Source of the DNA: Okapia johnstoni | Lineage: Eukaryota; Chordata; Mammalia; Artiodactyla; Giraffidae | Reading direction: 5' to 3' | Assembly: GCA_024291935.2 (NCBI GenBank) | Contig: CM044309.1 | Span: 100,465,628 to 100,529,627 of the forward strand | DNA length: 64,000 bases | Shown: positions 44,945 to 56,425 of the stretch, piece by piece | Layout: every line of letters begins with the position of its first letter | Numbering within the stretch: position 1 is the first letter of the stretch | Translations under genes and position numbers: made by a program | The notes under the pieces: generated by a model | The model's database searches: none | The model's input: the letters and a program-made list of their open reading frames with translations, nothing else | Told to the model about the DNA's origin: nothing

Positions 44945-45167
44945 CTCCCCTGGTGGCTCAGTGATAAAAATCCATCAGTCAATTCAGGACAGGCAGGAGA
45001 CTTGGGTTTGATTCCTGTGTCGGGAAGATCCCCTGGAGGAGGAAATAGCAACCCACTCCAGTATTCTTTCTGGAAAATCCCATAGACAGAGGAGCCTGGC
45101 GGGCTACATTCATGGAGTCGGTCGCAAAAGAGTCAGACATGACTGAGCCACTAAGCACACTCACTTG
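44945..45167 (+). mobile_element. Bov-tA SINE
   Basis: Head ctcccctggtggctcagtga, B-box zone gggtttgattcctgtgtcgg, end gagtcagacatgactgagcc. Duplication ccttcccaagg (44934-44944) versus ccttcctaagg (45168-45178). Confidence 0.95.
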
Positions 45168-45178
45168 CCTTCCTAAGG

Positions 45179-46069
45179 AAGAAGAATTGAGGAGGCAAGT
45201 GTCTGAACTCGATCAATGCAGACAGACTATCTGTAAGAATATTTGCCTCCGTTCCTTCCCACCCTCCTCCCAACAGAACTTTGAGGCCCCGGTTATCTAT
45301 ATAACTGCACTTTGCCTGACCTTCCACAGACGCAGCCGAAAAAATCATTCCTGTGCACGAACAGACATCTCCTCGGATTCTTCTCTGTCTTCTGTTCATT
45401 TTAAAGTCTTGTAACAAAAACTTGCAGCGTTCTTTAAAAGTGCCAGCTATCCAGAAAGCCTATCTTAATCTTGGAGTACAAGGTTGATCCATATTCCTGG
45501 GCAATCATGACTGAGATACCAAACCCCATTTATTTAACGGTTCGCAGAAGGCCCCTCTCTCAGAACAGTCACCATGCATCTTTCCACCAGTCAAATCAAC
45601 ATCAGTGTCTTTTTAAAAACACAGTAAATCTCTTTGATTGGGACTCATTCAATTTGTGTTCAGCTAAACTGTCTTATCTCCTCGTGTGCCAGGCTGTCCC
45701 TGGCATATCTGGAACTGCATCCTGCCATGGCCTGGGATGCCAGCGCATAGAAGCAGCGAACAGGAGCATTCAAGCAAGACAGACAGGCGCTCTCTGGCTT
45801 CCCACTCCTGGGATCCCAGTGATGACAGACAGGCAAAGGTCACGTGATCATTACTCTAAAAATAAGAAGGCTGTTTGCCCCTGTACAGAGCAGCCTGAGC
45901 ACAGGCCTATTAATTTCAAAAAGGAAGAGACAGCTGCACATATGTTGCCTGTGAGTGATCTTAGGCAGAGCTTCCAAAATACCGGGAAAAATATTTCTGT
46001 TGTAAACTATTTTTTTTAAGAATAGCAATTTTCCTGCCTTTTTAACGTTCTTTTTTCCCCCTTTTTTAT
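45179..46069. other. 900 bp of unassigned, possibly single-copy DNA
   Basis: No repeat recognised. A plus-strand frame 45471-46019 of 182 codons begins with TTG (first ATG at 45507) and shows no known domain, signal peptide or repeat. Length alone does not support a gene in this base composition. Confidence 0.4.
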
Positions 46070-46455
46070 CCATTCATTCCATCACCTGACATCTATTGAA
46101 CACCACCTACATGCAAGCATCATTGTGCTCCTGTGTGCTTTTACTCATTCACTCCTCTAATGACCAAGTGTATGTGTACTTAGTCACTCAGCCATGTCCT
46201 ACTCTTTTGCAACCCCCATGGAATGCAGCCCTCCAGGCTCCTCTGTCCATGGGATTTCCCAGGCAAGAATACTGGAGTGGGTTGCCATTTCCTACTCCAG
46301 GGGATCTTCCTGACCCAGCGATCAAACTCGAATTTCCTGCACTGCAGGCAAATTACCACCTGAGAAGCACCACCTGAAAAGCCTAACATCCAAGTACTGA
46401 ACAAATATTATTGTCAGGAACCCTGCCAGGTGCTGGGTACAGAGAGCAGAGCGTT
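46070..46455 (+). repeat. Ancient repeat core, split by Bov-tA
   Basis: ccattcattccatcacctga and gaacaccacctacatgcaag on the left, and gaaccctgccaggtgctggg on the right, fit the old unnamed family at 293 and 63850. The SINE at 46173-46383 lies between the halves. Confidence 0.5.
46173..46383 (-). mobile_element. Bov-tA SINE, antisense
   Basis: gtgtacttagtcactcagcc, gggttgccatttcctactcc, and a damaged head ending accacctgaaaagcc. Confidence 0.93.
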
Positions 46456-47165
46456 CATCAAATGCTGAGCAGATACAAAATGTGATATGTTTATCCAATG
46501 GAATATTTTTCATCCATAAAAAAGAATGAAGGGACTTCCTTGGTGGTACAGTGGATAGGAATCCACCTGCTGATGCAGGGTTGGATCCCTGCTCTGGGAA
46601 GATTCCATATGCCATGGGCAGCTAAAGCCCGTGCACCACATCTACAGAAGCTTGTGCACCCTAGAGCCCACGCTCTGCAACAGAGAAGCCACTGCAATGA
46701 GAAGCACGTGCACCGCAACTAGAGAGTAGCCCCTGCTCACCGCAACTAGAGAAAAGCCCTCTCAGCAATGAAGACCCAGAGCAACCAAAAATAAACAAAT
46801 ATTTTTTAAAAAAATGAATAAAGTACTGATACACCCCACAAGAAAGATGAACATTGAAAACACTGTGCTGAGTGAAAGAAGCCAGATACAAAAAGCCAGG
46901 TAATGTATGATTCTGTTTACATGAAATATCCAGAGTAGGGCAAATCATCGGTAAAGACAGAAAGTAGGTTAGTGGTTCCTGGGGGCTGGGAGGAGGGAGC
47001 AGAGAAGAGTGACTGCCATTGGGTATAGGGTTTCTTTGGAGGTGATGAAAGTGTTCTAGAATTCGTGGTTTTGGTTGCACAATCTCAGGAATACACAGAA
47101 AGCCACTGAATTGTACACTTTTAAATGGTGACTTCTGTGATACATAAATGACAGCTCAATTGAAA
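46456..47165 (+). mobile_element. L1M 3' end, split by CHR SINE
   Basis: Left gtttatccaatggaatattt, right gaaagaagccagatacaaaa, tgattctgtttacatgaaat, and gaattgtacacttttaaatg near the end. Standard order of the L1 ORF2 end and 3' UTR. Confidence 0.88.
46531..46812 (+). mobile_element. CHR-type SINE, near full length
   Basis: gggacttccttggtggtaca head, then agcacgtgcaccgcaactag and cagcaatgaagacccagagc, with an aataaacaaatattttttaa tail. Flanks aaagaatgaa and aaaaatgaa form an approximate target duplication. Confidence 0.93.
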
Positions 47166-47194
47166 GAGGCGAGAGACAGAGGAGAGAGAGAGAG
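47166..47194. repeat. (GA)n-rich tract
   Basis: gaggcgagagacagaggagagagagagaga-like run at the 3' edge of the L1M, about 30 bp. Confidence 0.75.
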
Positions 47195-47445
47195 TAGTCT
47201 GTAAGGAATCAAGATGCTGGTGAGGATTCTGATTCCTCCTCCCCAAGAGCTTTACTGAAAGGCCCCTCTGCCAGCTCCTGCTGCTTCAGCTGGTCACAGC
47301 AGGGCAGAAGTCACTTTGTGTGAGAACCTCTCCATTCCTATTGCAGAGACTAAGGTGGGGGAGGGGGCAGCCTCTGGCAAGGTTTCAAAGCAGGTGATAT
47401 TTATCTCGGGCTCTCAGCTGTGCTTTTCCTGAGCCGGCCCTTGAC

Positions 47446-47570
47446 TGAGTGTCAGCAGACTCTGGCCCTGGTCTCAGCCCAGCCACCAACTTGCTTTTGA
47501 CTCTAGACAAGTCTTAGTGCCCATTTGAATCGGCTCATTCTTCCAATTTTTTGCTTCAAGTAGCAGCAGC
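47446..47570 (+). mobile_element. Possible MIR fragment
   Basis: ctctggccctggtctcagcc, ccaccaacttgcttttgact and ctagacaagtcttagtgccc loosely follow the MIR core. Highly diverged. Confidence 0.4.
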
Positions 47571-47869
47571 AGCAAATGAATGAGAAGGTAGGGAGATTAT
47601 CTTTATCCATGGTTTTTCTCCTCTCATACAATGGCAGCTGCAAATGTGACCTTGGCTAAGACTAAAAATCAAGCAAACAGTTACTGGATGTGAATGAAAG
47701 TTCATTGGCACTCAGCATGCCAGTTCTAAGATGGGACAGCCACAGACCTAGAAATTTTCTACCAAGGAAACACACCTTCATCAGGGTACTCCTGGAAGAA
47801 ACTCATAGCTGCCCAGAAGGGCCGGTTGGGTGCTTCAATTCATTAAGTCATAGATCTTCTGAGGTGCTG
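47571..47869. other. Unassigned DNA
   Basis: No recognised feature. Confidence 0.3.
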
Positions 47870-48000
47870 TGGCCTTCCAGATCATTTAGTTTAAGTCTCT
47901 CATTTTATAAATGAGAAAGCTGAGCCTTGGGTGCTTCAAGTCCTCACCCCCAAGCCACAAGCTAATAGAGGCACAACCCCATTCTCTCCTGCCTCCTGCC
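47870..48000 (-). mobile_element. MIR fragment, antisense
   Basis: gtctctcattttataaatga, gaaagctgagccttgggtgc and ccacaagctaatagaggcac are the complement of the MIR 3' half. Confidence 0.65.
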
Positions 48001-48348
48001 TAGGGCTCTTCTTACCAAGCACACTGCTTCTGTAGAGTCATCTCTTATTTGTAGAAATCCTGAGCCCAAGATGGCCAAAATACATCTGTCCTAACACCTG
48101 CATCAAACCCAACCCTCTCTCAACCCGCAGTAGACCAGACATGAAATTTCATTCATTTAGAGCTTGTTTGCAGGTTCAAACAGAGTAGGACTCTGATTAT
48201 ATGAAAGTCAAGAAAAAGCAAGGCTCATCACTTAAGACAAAATAAATGCTGCCCCTAAAATCTTAATTTCAAGAGTCTTAATCCTTGAAAGTATTCCTCT
48301 CATCACAGCATGTTTCATGGGTTAAGCCTGTTCTTAAAAAAAAAAAAG
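48001..48348. other. Unassigned DNA
   Basis: A run at about 48335-48347. No recognised gene or repeat. Confidence 0.35.
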
Positions 48349-48358
48349 AATACTGTGA

Positions 48359-48551
48359 GTGGGACTTCCCTAGGGGTCCAGTGGCTAAGACTCTGTGTTC
48401 CCAATGCAGGGGGCCCAAGTTTGATCCCTGGTCAAGAAACTAGATCCCGCATGCCACAAAAAAGATCCTGCATGGTGCAACTAAGATTGAGGATCCCACA
48501 TGCCACAAGTAAGACCCAGCACAGCTGAATAAATACATAAATATTTTTTAA
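48359..48551 (+). mobile_element. CHR-type SINE
   Basis: gggacttccctaggggtcca head, tttgatccctggtcaagaaa, and a gaataaatacataaatattt tail. Perfect 10-bp duplication aatactgtga at 48349-48358 and 48552-48561. Confidence 0.95.
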
Positions 48552-48778
48552 AATACTGTGACTATTAGAAATCTTAACTGAATGTGAAAAAAACCCACCT
48601 CAAACTTGCTTATGAAAAAAAGAAAATTTATTAGTGCACAGAGGTAGCCTTTAGGCAAGGTTTGATTCAGGCTTCCAAAATGTCACCAAAGATTCCACAT
48701 CCCTTTCTCTAGTTCCTGACTCTGCCTTCTTCCATATTGGCTCCATCCTGTTGGAAACTCATCCCATTCCAGAACTTG

Positions 48779-48926
48779 TTCACTCTATGTTCAAGACCAG
48801 TCTGCTTAGTGGGGCTTCCCCTATGGTTCATCGGGTGAAAATTCACCTGCAATGCAGGAGACACAGGTTTGATCCCTGGATTGGGACGGTCCCCTGAAGG
48901 GTATTCACTCTACGTTCAAGACCAGT
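48779..48926 (+). mobile_element. Bov-tA head fragment within a 23-bp direct repeat
   Basis: SINE head gggcttcccctatggttcat to ggtcccctgaagg at 48811-48902, with no BovA body. The flanks 48779-48801 and 48904-48926 match at 22 of 23 (both contain gttcaagaccagt). Nine extra bases, ctgcttagt, separate the left repeat from the SINE start. Confidence 0.88.
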
Positions 48927-49049
48927 ATGGAAGAGTAAACATTCATTTCCCTGAAAGCTCCAGCAATTTGAGTCTCACTGCCTCCAAATGGCCCAAAAGA
49001 TTATTTTTCTGCTTCCATAGAAATATTGTCTTATTTTCTCTCCCTGTGA
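48927..49049. other. Unassigned DNA
   Basis: No recognised feature. Confidence 0.3.
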
Positions 49050-49268
49050 TTGTTGTTGTTGTTTAGTAGCTAAGTCATGTCCAACTCTTTTGCAACCGCA
49101 TGGACTGTAGCCTGCCAGGCTCTTCTGTCCATGGGATTCTCCAGGCAGAAATACTGAAGTGGGCCGCCATTTTCCTTCTCCAGGGGATCTTCCCTCTCAT
49201 AAAATGAGACGGCTCGAACCTGCGTCTCATGCGCTGGCAAGCGAGTTCTTTACCATCTGAGCCATCAC
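49050..49268 (-). mobile_element. Bov-tA SINE, antisense, (AAC)n tail
   Basis: ttgttgttgttgtttagtag is the tail. Body ctcttttgcaaccgcatgga. Head zone ggctcgaacctgcgtctcat and accatctgagccatcactc. Confidence 0.93.
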
Positions 49269-50344
49269 TCTGGAGGTTTGCGTTGCTAATTATAATACAC
49301 AGTTTGAGACCTTGGAATTGATCTAGTATGAAAGCAGACTAAAGCCTCCTGCTATCTGGATGATTCATCAAAGCCAGAAAGTGTGCTGTGTCACCCCCTA
49401 CAAGAGGAAATTGCTGGAAGGCACATTATTTTTATAGAGTCATTTGGCTCAGCAAATACATTCGTGTTAGTCAGGGTCAGCCCCAGGGTAAAATGAAGTG
49501 GGATCTTCACTAATAGCAACACTTTTTACCCCAATCTCATTTTGCGCAAATTTTCTCACTTTTCAATAGCCTTGACCATTCCATATCTGAACTAGTAACC
49601 CCATGTCGCCCCCTAGATGTCCAGAATTCTCCTCCTTGGAGCCCAGGTATCCTATCTCCTGGAAACACTTCATCATCATAGTCAACAGACATTGGTAGAA
49701 TACCCATCATGTGAACATACTTATGTGGTGAGCTGGACATCTACTACTTTTTTGGCTACCTTGCATCAATTTCTTTGGGGACTAGGTCTTGGACTGGTTG
49801 AGTAGCTAGACTTGCCGCCAACAAATTGGCTCATTCTCCACTGACCTGATTCTCCTGGAGTCTCAATCAGGCCAGAACCTGATAACTTGTGTCCTGACAG
49901 AACCAGAACCTATCTTTTTATGACCAAGGAGGCAGAGCCATAGTGATTTCCAGAGTGATACGTTTATCTGTTGCTCAGACCTGCCTATCAGAACAAAGGC
50001 ACAATGACCCCACCTGACAGAATGGCCCAGCAATGACTCAGGGCTTGATGGATAACAAGTTACATGGCTTGTTATCTCTCAAATAAAGAAATTGAAGGCT
50101 ATCTGGACAATAAAACCAAAACCAAAGCCAGGGAGTCATCATACTAAAGGGAAAAAGCAAAGGACAGAATCCAGAGAATCCACGTAAAAATGTCACAACA
50201 GAAGCTGGGGTACGGCATGGACCAGTAGCACCTGCTGCATCTCACCCAGTCCCAGCCAAAATAGCCTCTCTCTTCGTCTGGGTCACTAACCTGGCTTCTG
50301 AGCACAGCTGACACCAAAGTCGGTAAATGAGATGTGTATAAATA
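49269..50344. other. 1.1-kb unassigned DNA
   Basis: No recognised gene or repeat. Confidence 0.4.
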
Positions 50345-50345
50345 T

Positions 50346-50594
50346 ACTTCCCTGGCGGTCCAGTGGTTAAGAATCTGCCTGCTAAGGCAGGGGACACGGG
50401 TTCAATCCCTGGTCCAGGAAGATCCCACATGCCACAGGGCATCTACTGAGCCTGCATGCCTAGAACCTGTGCTCTGGTAACAAGAGAAGCCACCACAGTT
50501 AGAAGCCCACACACCACCATGAAAGTAGCTCCTGCTCACTGCAGCTAGAGAAAGCAACAAAGACCCATTGCAGCTATAAATAAATTAAAAATGC
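50346..50594 (+). mobile_element. CHR-type SINE, near full length
   Basis: acttccctggcggtccagtg head, gggttcaatccctggtccag, ctcctgctcactgcagctag, and tataaataaattaaaa tail. Confidence 0.93.
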
Positions 50595-52894
50595 TTTATT
50601 TTAGGAAAAAAGATGGCATAAATGAAAAAAAAAAATAATTACAACAAAGACAAGACTTGATAAATAAATGATACAGGTCATGAATATTAGGAATTCAGAT
50701 AGGAAGAGTTCACCTCTTCCCAGGTAGCCCAGAAAATCCTGCAGGAAAAAGATAAGAATTGAAGTGGACAGTGAGAGTAATGTCAATGGTAGTGAGGGTA
50801 CATTTAAAGCAATAGAATATACCTTCACAAAGTCACATGGTCAAGACAGCAGAGGGCCTATTGAAAATACTTTTCTCTAGCCCCCTTTTCAATCAAACTA
50901 GGCCTCCTATCTCCCATTCCTTGGGGCCCTAATCTCTTTCCTCTGATCTGATAAACTAATCCTTGCTAAGGTCCAAATGGATTGATGAGTTGCATATTTG
51001 CATTTTAATAAGGACCTTCTGGACACAGGGCCTTAAACCAGAGAAATGGCTACAAAGACTGGCCATTTCTGGTGCTAAGATGAATTGGTAGGGAAGAAAA
51101 TGTAGGGCAGGTAAGTCATTTTTCTTCAAATCACTCTTTTACACGTACAGTGGGTGCTCATTTCAGCATTTAGAGTTTAATAAAATCCACTTTGACTGGT
51201 AAGTCACATTTCTCATGGGAATAGCAGTGTTCATGTACCAGGCACCTGAAGTATAGCTATCTAAGTAAAGTTCACTCACAAACCCCTGGTATTTTCCTTA
51301 ACATTCCATAGGATGAATGAAAACTTTGTAACAGCCAGAATTGTGCTTTGTGCCATGGACTTGCCATCCTTGTTTGACAAGATGGGACAGTCCCTTAATT
51401 ATTTGAAAACACTATAAATATAGCATGTTGCTTTGAAAGTTCTTGATTCTAAATGCTCTTAAGTTTGGGAAATCTTGTGGAGTAGTGACTAAGTAATAAA
51501 TATAAATCACAAAGGAAATCTTCTCAATAATTAAATGTATAAATAGCTAAAAGTTTTTTACTTTAACTTTCTTTTTCTTTCTGGTTTCTTTCTTTTTTTT
51601 TTTTTTGAAGTAATAGTAGTAACATCCCTCTGAAAAGACTGTTTTATCCAGAAGATAAAATGGAAGGTAACTATGGTTGTAATTTTCTTATACTAGCTCA
51701 CATTTGTTTCTTTTAAACTCAGGTGCTTGTCATCAAACCAGAATTAAACATTAAGATATCACTGATACTAAACTAAATACATTGATGACCCACAAAACAC
51801 ACAGGACTCTCAGAGTTCATGATAGAAGAACGCATGAACTGATTTTTAAGACAAAAGAAAACAGTTGGTTTGGACTCTATCTCAACTTCTTTTGTGACAT
51901 GAGTAAGTTCTTAATGTTTCTGGACTTTACTATTTCCCTTAGCAATATCGAAAATGTAGATAAGTCTTGGTCAACCACAGAGTAGTATTATAATGACTTT
52001 TTTTTGAAAACCCAACTAAACACAGTGTTGAAAGTATTAATTATTTCATATTATTTCACTCATTACAATTCAGCTTTAAAATATAAAGGAATATATACAA
52101 GGTTACTTTTGTAGGCACTCTATAAGGACTTCAAAACCAGAGGATATACTTAAGTACATGATTAACTTTTTACCACATCCATAGGATAGAAAAATTAGCC
52201 TCCTCCAGTGACCTTTATAGGGACAATGATTAAAGTCAAGCCCCAAATGGCTATTGTTGGCTACAGAGCATCACCTGACATTTTATCAAGGGTCCCTGGT
52301 TCTCAACATGGTGATGCCTTTAAAGAATTTTCTTGTGTTTTTTTTTTCTTTTTTTAGTTCCCAGAAGAGCCAGTGTCGGCTTCTTACTTTCTCCAGAGTT
52401 TAACATATGCACGATTTCAGACCAAACACATTTCTTCTAAAAACCCACACATCAAAATTGTGCACTGCATCTTAATGCCGTCTGTGCCCCAGTATGTGAT
52501 TTGTTTGGGGTTTGCTGTTGCTTTTTTGTTCTTGTTGCCTTACTTTGAATAAAGAAATTAACCAATGGATGCCTGAGGACACACAGCACATGTTCAGGGT
52601 TTGTGACACAGGAGGGCATAAAAGCAAGGATGGTAATATCGGCTAATAGAACTCCCCATCCCATCGGGGGTTTTCATTTCTTTTGTTTGCACAATTTAAG
52701 TCGGCAAAGCTACCCCTTTAAATGACATGAACCTTTTGTCCCGATGAGATTTTCAACCCTTATCTTGTTTAAACCCCCCCCCCCAATCCTCTCTAGATAT
52801 TCTCTCTCTTCCTTCCCCCCCCCCCCCAGACAGAACATGACCCCCACACCCCCACCACCACCCAATCCAAAAAGTTCTCCTCACAAGAAAAAAA
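50595..52894. other. 2.3-kb unassigned DNA
   Basis: No gene or named repeat is certain. Contains an A run near 50625, a pyrimidine/T run at 51565-51606, T runs near 52340, a possible MIR trace at 51880-51960, and two poly-C tracts listed separately. Confidence 0.4.
52774..52827. repeat. Two poly-C tracts
   Basis: Eleven C at 52774-52784 and thirteen C at 52815-52827, separated by a TCTC-rich 30 bp. Long C runs are uncommon in this AT-rich window. Confidence 0.95.
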
Positions 52895-53266
52895 AATGTT
52901 TCTTATAACTTTGGTGACAGGCAGGCGGGAACTAGATTTATTATGATGATCATTTTGCAGTGCTTCCCTGGTGGCTCAGCAGTAAGAATCTGACTGCAAT
53001 GCAGGAGCCGCAAGAGAAACGAGTTCGATCCCTGGGTTGGGAAGATTCTTCTGGAGGAGGGCATGGAAACCCACTTCAGAATTCTAGCCTGGAGAATCCC
53101 ATGGACAGAAGAGCCTGGCAGGCAGGCTACAGTCCATGGGGTCACACAGAGTTGGACACAAAGCGACTTAGCATGTACGCACAGATATATTGAATCATTA
53201 AGTTGTACACTTGAAACTAACATAATGTTGTATGTCAATTATACTTTGATAAAATAAAGTAAGACT
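52895..53266 (+). mobile_element. L1-type 3' end, split by Bov-tA
   Basis: Left atgatgatcattttgcagtg and right attgaatcattaagttgtac, aaactaacataatgttgtat, gtcaattatactttgataaa form one L1-type tail. Confidence 0.8.
52962..53182 (+). mobile_element. Bov-tA SINE
   Basis: Head gcttccctggtggctcagca, intact B-box-like gagttcgatccctg, body cttcagaattctagcctgga, end gttggacacaaagcgactta. Confidence 0.94.
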
Positions 53267-53270
53267 GGAC

Positions 53271-53368
53271 AGGGACCTCCCTGGTGGTACAGTGCTTCCA
53301 AGGCAGAGAATGTGGGTTCAATCCCTGCACCAGGAACACAGTCAGAAAATTAAAATTAAAAAATTTTA
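53271..53368 (+). mobile_element. CHR-type SINE, internally deleted
   Basis: agggacctccctggtggtac head and gggttcaatccctgcaccag, followed by an aaaattaaaattaaaaaatt tail. The middle is shortened. Confidence 0.85.
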
Positions 53369-53829
53369 AGTTGTTTTTGCTTTTTTGTTTGTTTTTTTCT
53401 TTATTGTTCTGAGGGATTCAGAAGAGGTTGGAGAAGTAACCATAACAGAACAGAGAGGTCTAGGTCTTCAAAACTGTTTTTTCTGCATTTTATTGGAAGC
53501 CTGCCTCTTTTGACATTCAGACCATCAATCTTTCTCTGAAAAGGAAGAGAAATTGCAATCCAGCCTGAGAAGTTTGACAAAGAAATAAAGCTAAGAAATG
53601 TCACAAGGGTTAAAGCTGAGCATCCAGATTATAGAAAGAGGCCTTAAGTGAGCTTATTGTCCTGGGAGCACGACCCTAAAAATTGGTACTGCCCCAGCTC
53701 TTCCATCTGTCAATCAGAAAACAGGCGGGCAGCAACTTAGAAAGCTGAAGCGATGAGTTTCTAAGTGAACTCTAAGGAGATTCTAATATTATTTGTGCTA
53801 GAGTGTGATCCATCACTCCATCATAACCA
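53369..53829. other. Unassigned DNA
   Basis: T-rich start (ttgtttgtttttttctttat). No gene recognised. Confidence 0.35.
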
Positions 53830-54232
53830 TCATCCTTGCTTCAAAGTCACTGTTCTCCCCAACATCCACCAGAATGAACGGCTACATTTAAAACATTTAA
53901 AAAGACAGATCACACCAAGCACTGGAAAGAAAATGGAGCAACCAGAATCATCATGCATTGTTGGTGAAAAGATAAAAAGGGGCAAACACTTTGAAAAAAG
54001 ACCTGATGTACATCTACCCTGTGGCCCAGGAACACCTCTCCCAAGCATTTACCTGATAGCAACAGAAACATATTTATAAAAAGACCTGTACAAGAATCTT
54101 CAGTGCAGCTTTCTTCATGAAATCTGGAAACTGAGAAAAACCCACCCATGGAAAAATGGATAAACAATAGTCATACAAGGACTACCACTCAACTATAAAA
54201 AAGAACAAACTACTGACTTGCATGACAACATG

Positions 54233-54447
54233 CCTGTGTACTAAGTCGTTTCAGTCATTTCCGACTCTTTGCAGTCTTTGGATTGTAGCCTGCCAGGGTA
54301 CTCTGTCCATGGGATTCTCCAGGCAAGAATGCTGGAGTGGGTTGCCATGCCCTCCTCCCTTCCCAACCGAGGGATCGAACCCGTGTCTCCTGTGGGTCCT
54401 GTATTGCAGGCAGATTCCTTACCGCTGATCCACCAGGAAAGCCCCAA
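54233..54447 (-). mobile_element. Bov-tA SINE inside L1M, antisense
   Basis: gtgtactaagtcgtttcagt, gggttgccatgccctcctcc, intact minus-strand B-box gggatcgaacccg, and gctgatccaccaggaaagcc. Duplication gacaacatg (54224-54232) versus gacaacacg (54448-54456). Confidence 0.93.
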
Positions 54448-54789
54448 GACAACACGGATGAATGACTTTCAAATACAATATACTAAGTGGAAGAAGCCTT
54501 ACACAAGAGTACACTGGTGGTAAAATATAAATAGGGGTTGTCGCTGGGGGTGGGGGTGAGGGGGACAGGAAATAGTATGAAGGAACTTTTTGAGGTGGTG
54601 GTAATATTTCATATCTTGAGTGGGGGTTTGATTTACACAGATAGCCCTATTTATCAAAATGCAGCAAATGTACACTTGTGATACAGGCAATTCATGGCAT
54701 GTAAATCTTAGATCAAAAGGAAAGAGATGTAAACAAATACTAAACTGTAGTTAAATATGTGTGTTATGAAGTATTTAGGGAGGTGTATA

Positions 54790-55980
54790 CTTCAAGCTGG
54801 TTTTAGAAAAGGCAGAGGAACCAGAGATCAAATTGCCAACATCCGTTGGATCATCGAAAAAGCAAGATAGTTCCAGAAAAACATCTATTTCTGCTTTACT
54901 GACTATGCCAAAGCCTTTGACTGTGTGGATCACAATCAACTGTGGAAAATTCTTCAAGAGATGGAAATACCAGACCACCTGAACTGCCTCTTGAGAAACT
55001 TGTATGCAGGTCAGGAAGCAACAGTTAGAACTGGACATGGAACAACAGACTGGTTCCAAATAGGAAAAGGAGTACGTCAAGGCTGTATATTGTCACCCTG
55101 CTTATTTAACTTATATGCAGAGTACATCATGAGAAATGCTGGGCTGGAAGAAACACTAGCTGGAAGCAAGATTGCTGGGAGAAATATCAATAACCTCATC
55201 TATGCAGATGACATCACCCTTATGGCAAAAGTGAAGAACTAAAGAGCCTCTTGATGAAAGTGAAAGAGGAGAGTGAAAAAGTTGGCTTATAGCTCAACAT
55301 TCAGAAAACTAAGATCATGGCATCTAGTACCATCATTTCATGGGAAATAGATGGGGAAACAGTGGAAACAGTGTCAGACTTTATTCTCTTGGGTTCCCAA
55401 ATCACTGCAGATGGTGACTATAGACATGAAATTAAAAGACGCTTACTCCTTGGAAGGAACGTTATGACCAACCTAGATAGCATATTTAAAAGCAGAGACA
55501 TTACTTTGCCAACAAAGGTCCGTCTAGTCAAGGCTATGGTTTTTCCAGTAGTCATGTATGGATGTGAGAGTTGGATGGTGAAGAAAGCTGAGCGCTGAAG
55601 AATTGATGTTTTGAACTGTGGTGTTGGAGAAGACTCTTGAGAGTCCCTTGGACTGCAAGAAGGTCCAACCTGTCCATCCTAAAGGAGATCAGTCCTGGAT
55701 GTTCGTTGGAAGGACTGATGTTGAAGCTGAAACTCCAATACTTTGGCCATCTCATGCAAAGAGCTGACTCTTTGGAAAAGACCCTAATGCTGGGAAGGAT
55801 TGAGGGCAGGAGGAGAAGGGGACGACAGAGGATGAGATGGCTGGATGGCATCACCGACTTGATGGACATGGGTTTGGGTAGACTCCGGGAGTTGTTGATG
55901 GACAGGGAGACCTGGCGTGCTGCGATTCATGGGGTCACAAAGAGTCGGACACGACTGAGCGACTGAACTGAACTGAACTG
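54790..55980 (+). mobile_element. BovB LINE, 5'-truncated, inside L1M
   Basis: Begins in the RT domain (ttcaagctggttttagaaaa) and ends with gactgaactgaactgaactg. Only a 4-bp atac repeat is visible at its edges. 1.2 kb long. Confidence 0.95.
54793..55966 (+). pseudogene. BovB RT/C-terminal remnant
   Basis: The order matches the 42-kb copy: QAGFRKGRGTRDQ region, then an in-frame TAG near 54868, then 54925-55242 with RQGCILSP and YADD at 55201-55212, stop and frameshift, then 55317-55598 (KAMVFPVVMYGCESWMVKKA), another frameshift near 55610, and 55637-55966 ([20 protein letters not shown]). The catalytic aspartate box reads FTDYAKAFD-like from ctttactgactatgcc. Multiple breaks make it inactive. 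Confidence 0.92.
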
Positions 55981-55992
55981 ATACTGATGTCT

Positions 55993-56227
55993 GGGCTTCC
56001 CAGGTGGCGCTAGTGGTAAAGAACCCACCTGCCAATGCAGGAGATGTAAGAGGCACAGGTTCAGTCCCTGGGTCGGGAAGATCCCCTAGAGGAGGACATG
56101 GCCACCCACTCCAGTATTCTTGCCTGGAAAATCCCATGGATAGAGGAGCCTGGTGGGTTACAGCCCATAGGGTCACACAGAGTCAGACACGACTGAAGGG
56201 ACTTAGCACACACACACACACACATGC
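55993..56227 (+). mobile_element. Bov-tA SINE with (CA)n end
   Basis: Head gggcttcccaggtggcgcta, body cacccactccagtattcttg, then a (CA)n run at 56207-56223. Duplication atactgatgtct (55981-55992) versus atactgaggtct (56228-56239), 11 of 12. It inserted directly next to the BovB 3' end. Confidence 0.95.
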
Positions 56228-56425
56228 ATACTGAGGTCTACAGTTTACTTTGAAATGCCTCAGATTCAGAAACTCATAGACAATAGAAGGATGGATAGAT
56301 GGTAGATAGATAATAAAACAAATGTAATAAAATATTAATGGCAGGATGTATGTGATAAGTATACAAGTGATTGCTATAAAATTCTTTCAACTTTGCTGTA
56401 ATAAAGAAAACCTCATAATAAAACA

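Larger units (their letters stand above)
53830..56425 (+). mobile_element. L1M 3' portion, split three times
   Basis: Sense blocks: 53830-54232 (gttggtgaaaagataaaaag, catctaccctgtggcccagg, gtacaagaatcttcagtgca), 54448-54789 (gactttcaaatacaatatac, gaagtatttagggaggtg) and 56228-56425 (gtttactttgaaatgcctca). Interruptions are an antisense Bov-tA, a sense BovB and a sense Bov-tA. Confidence 0.85.
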
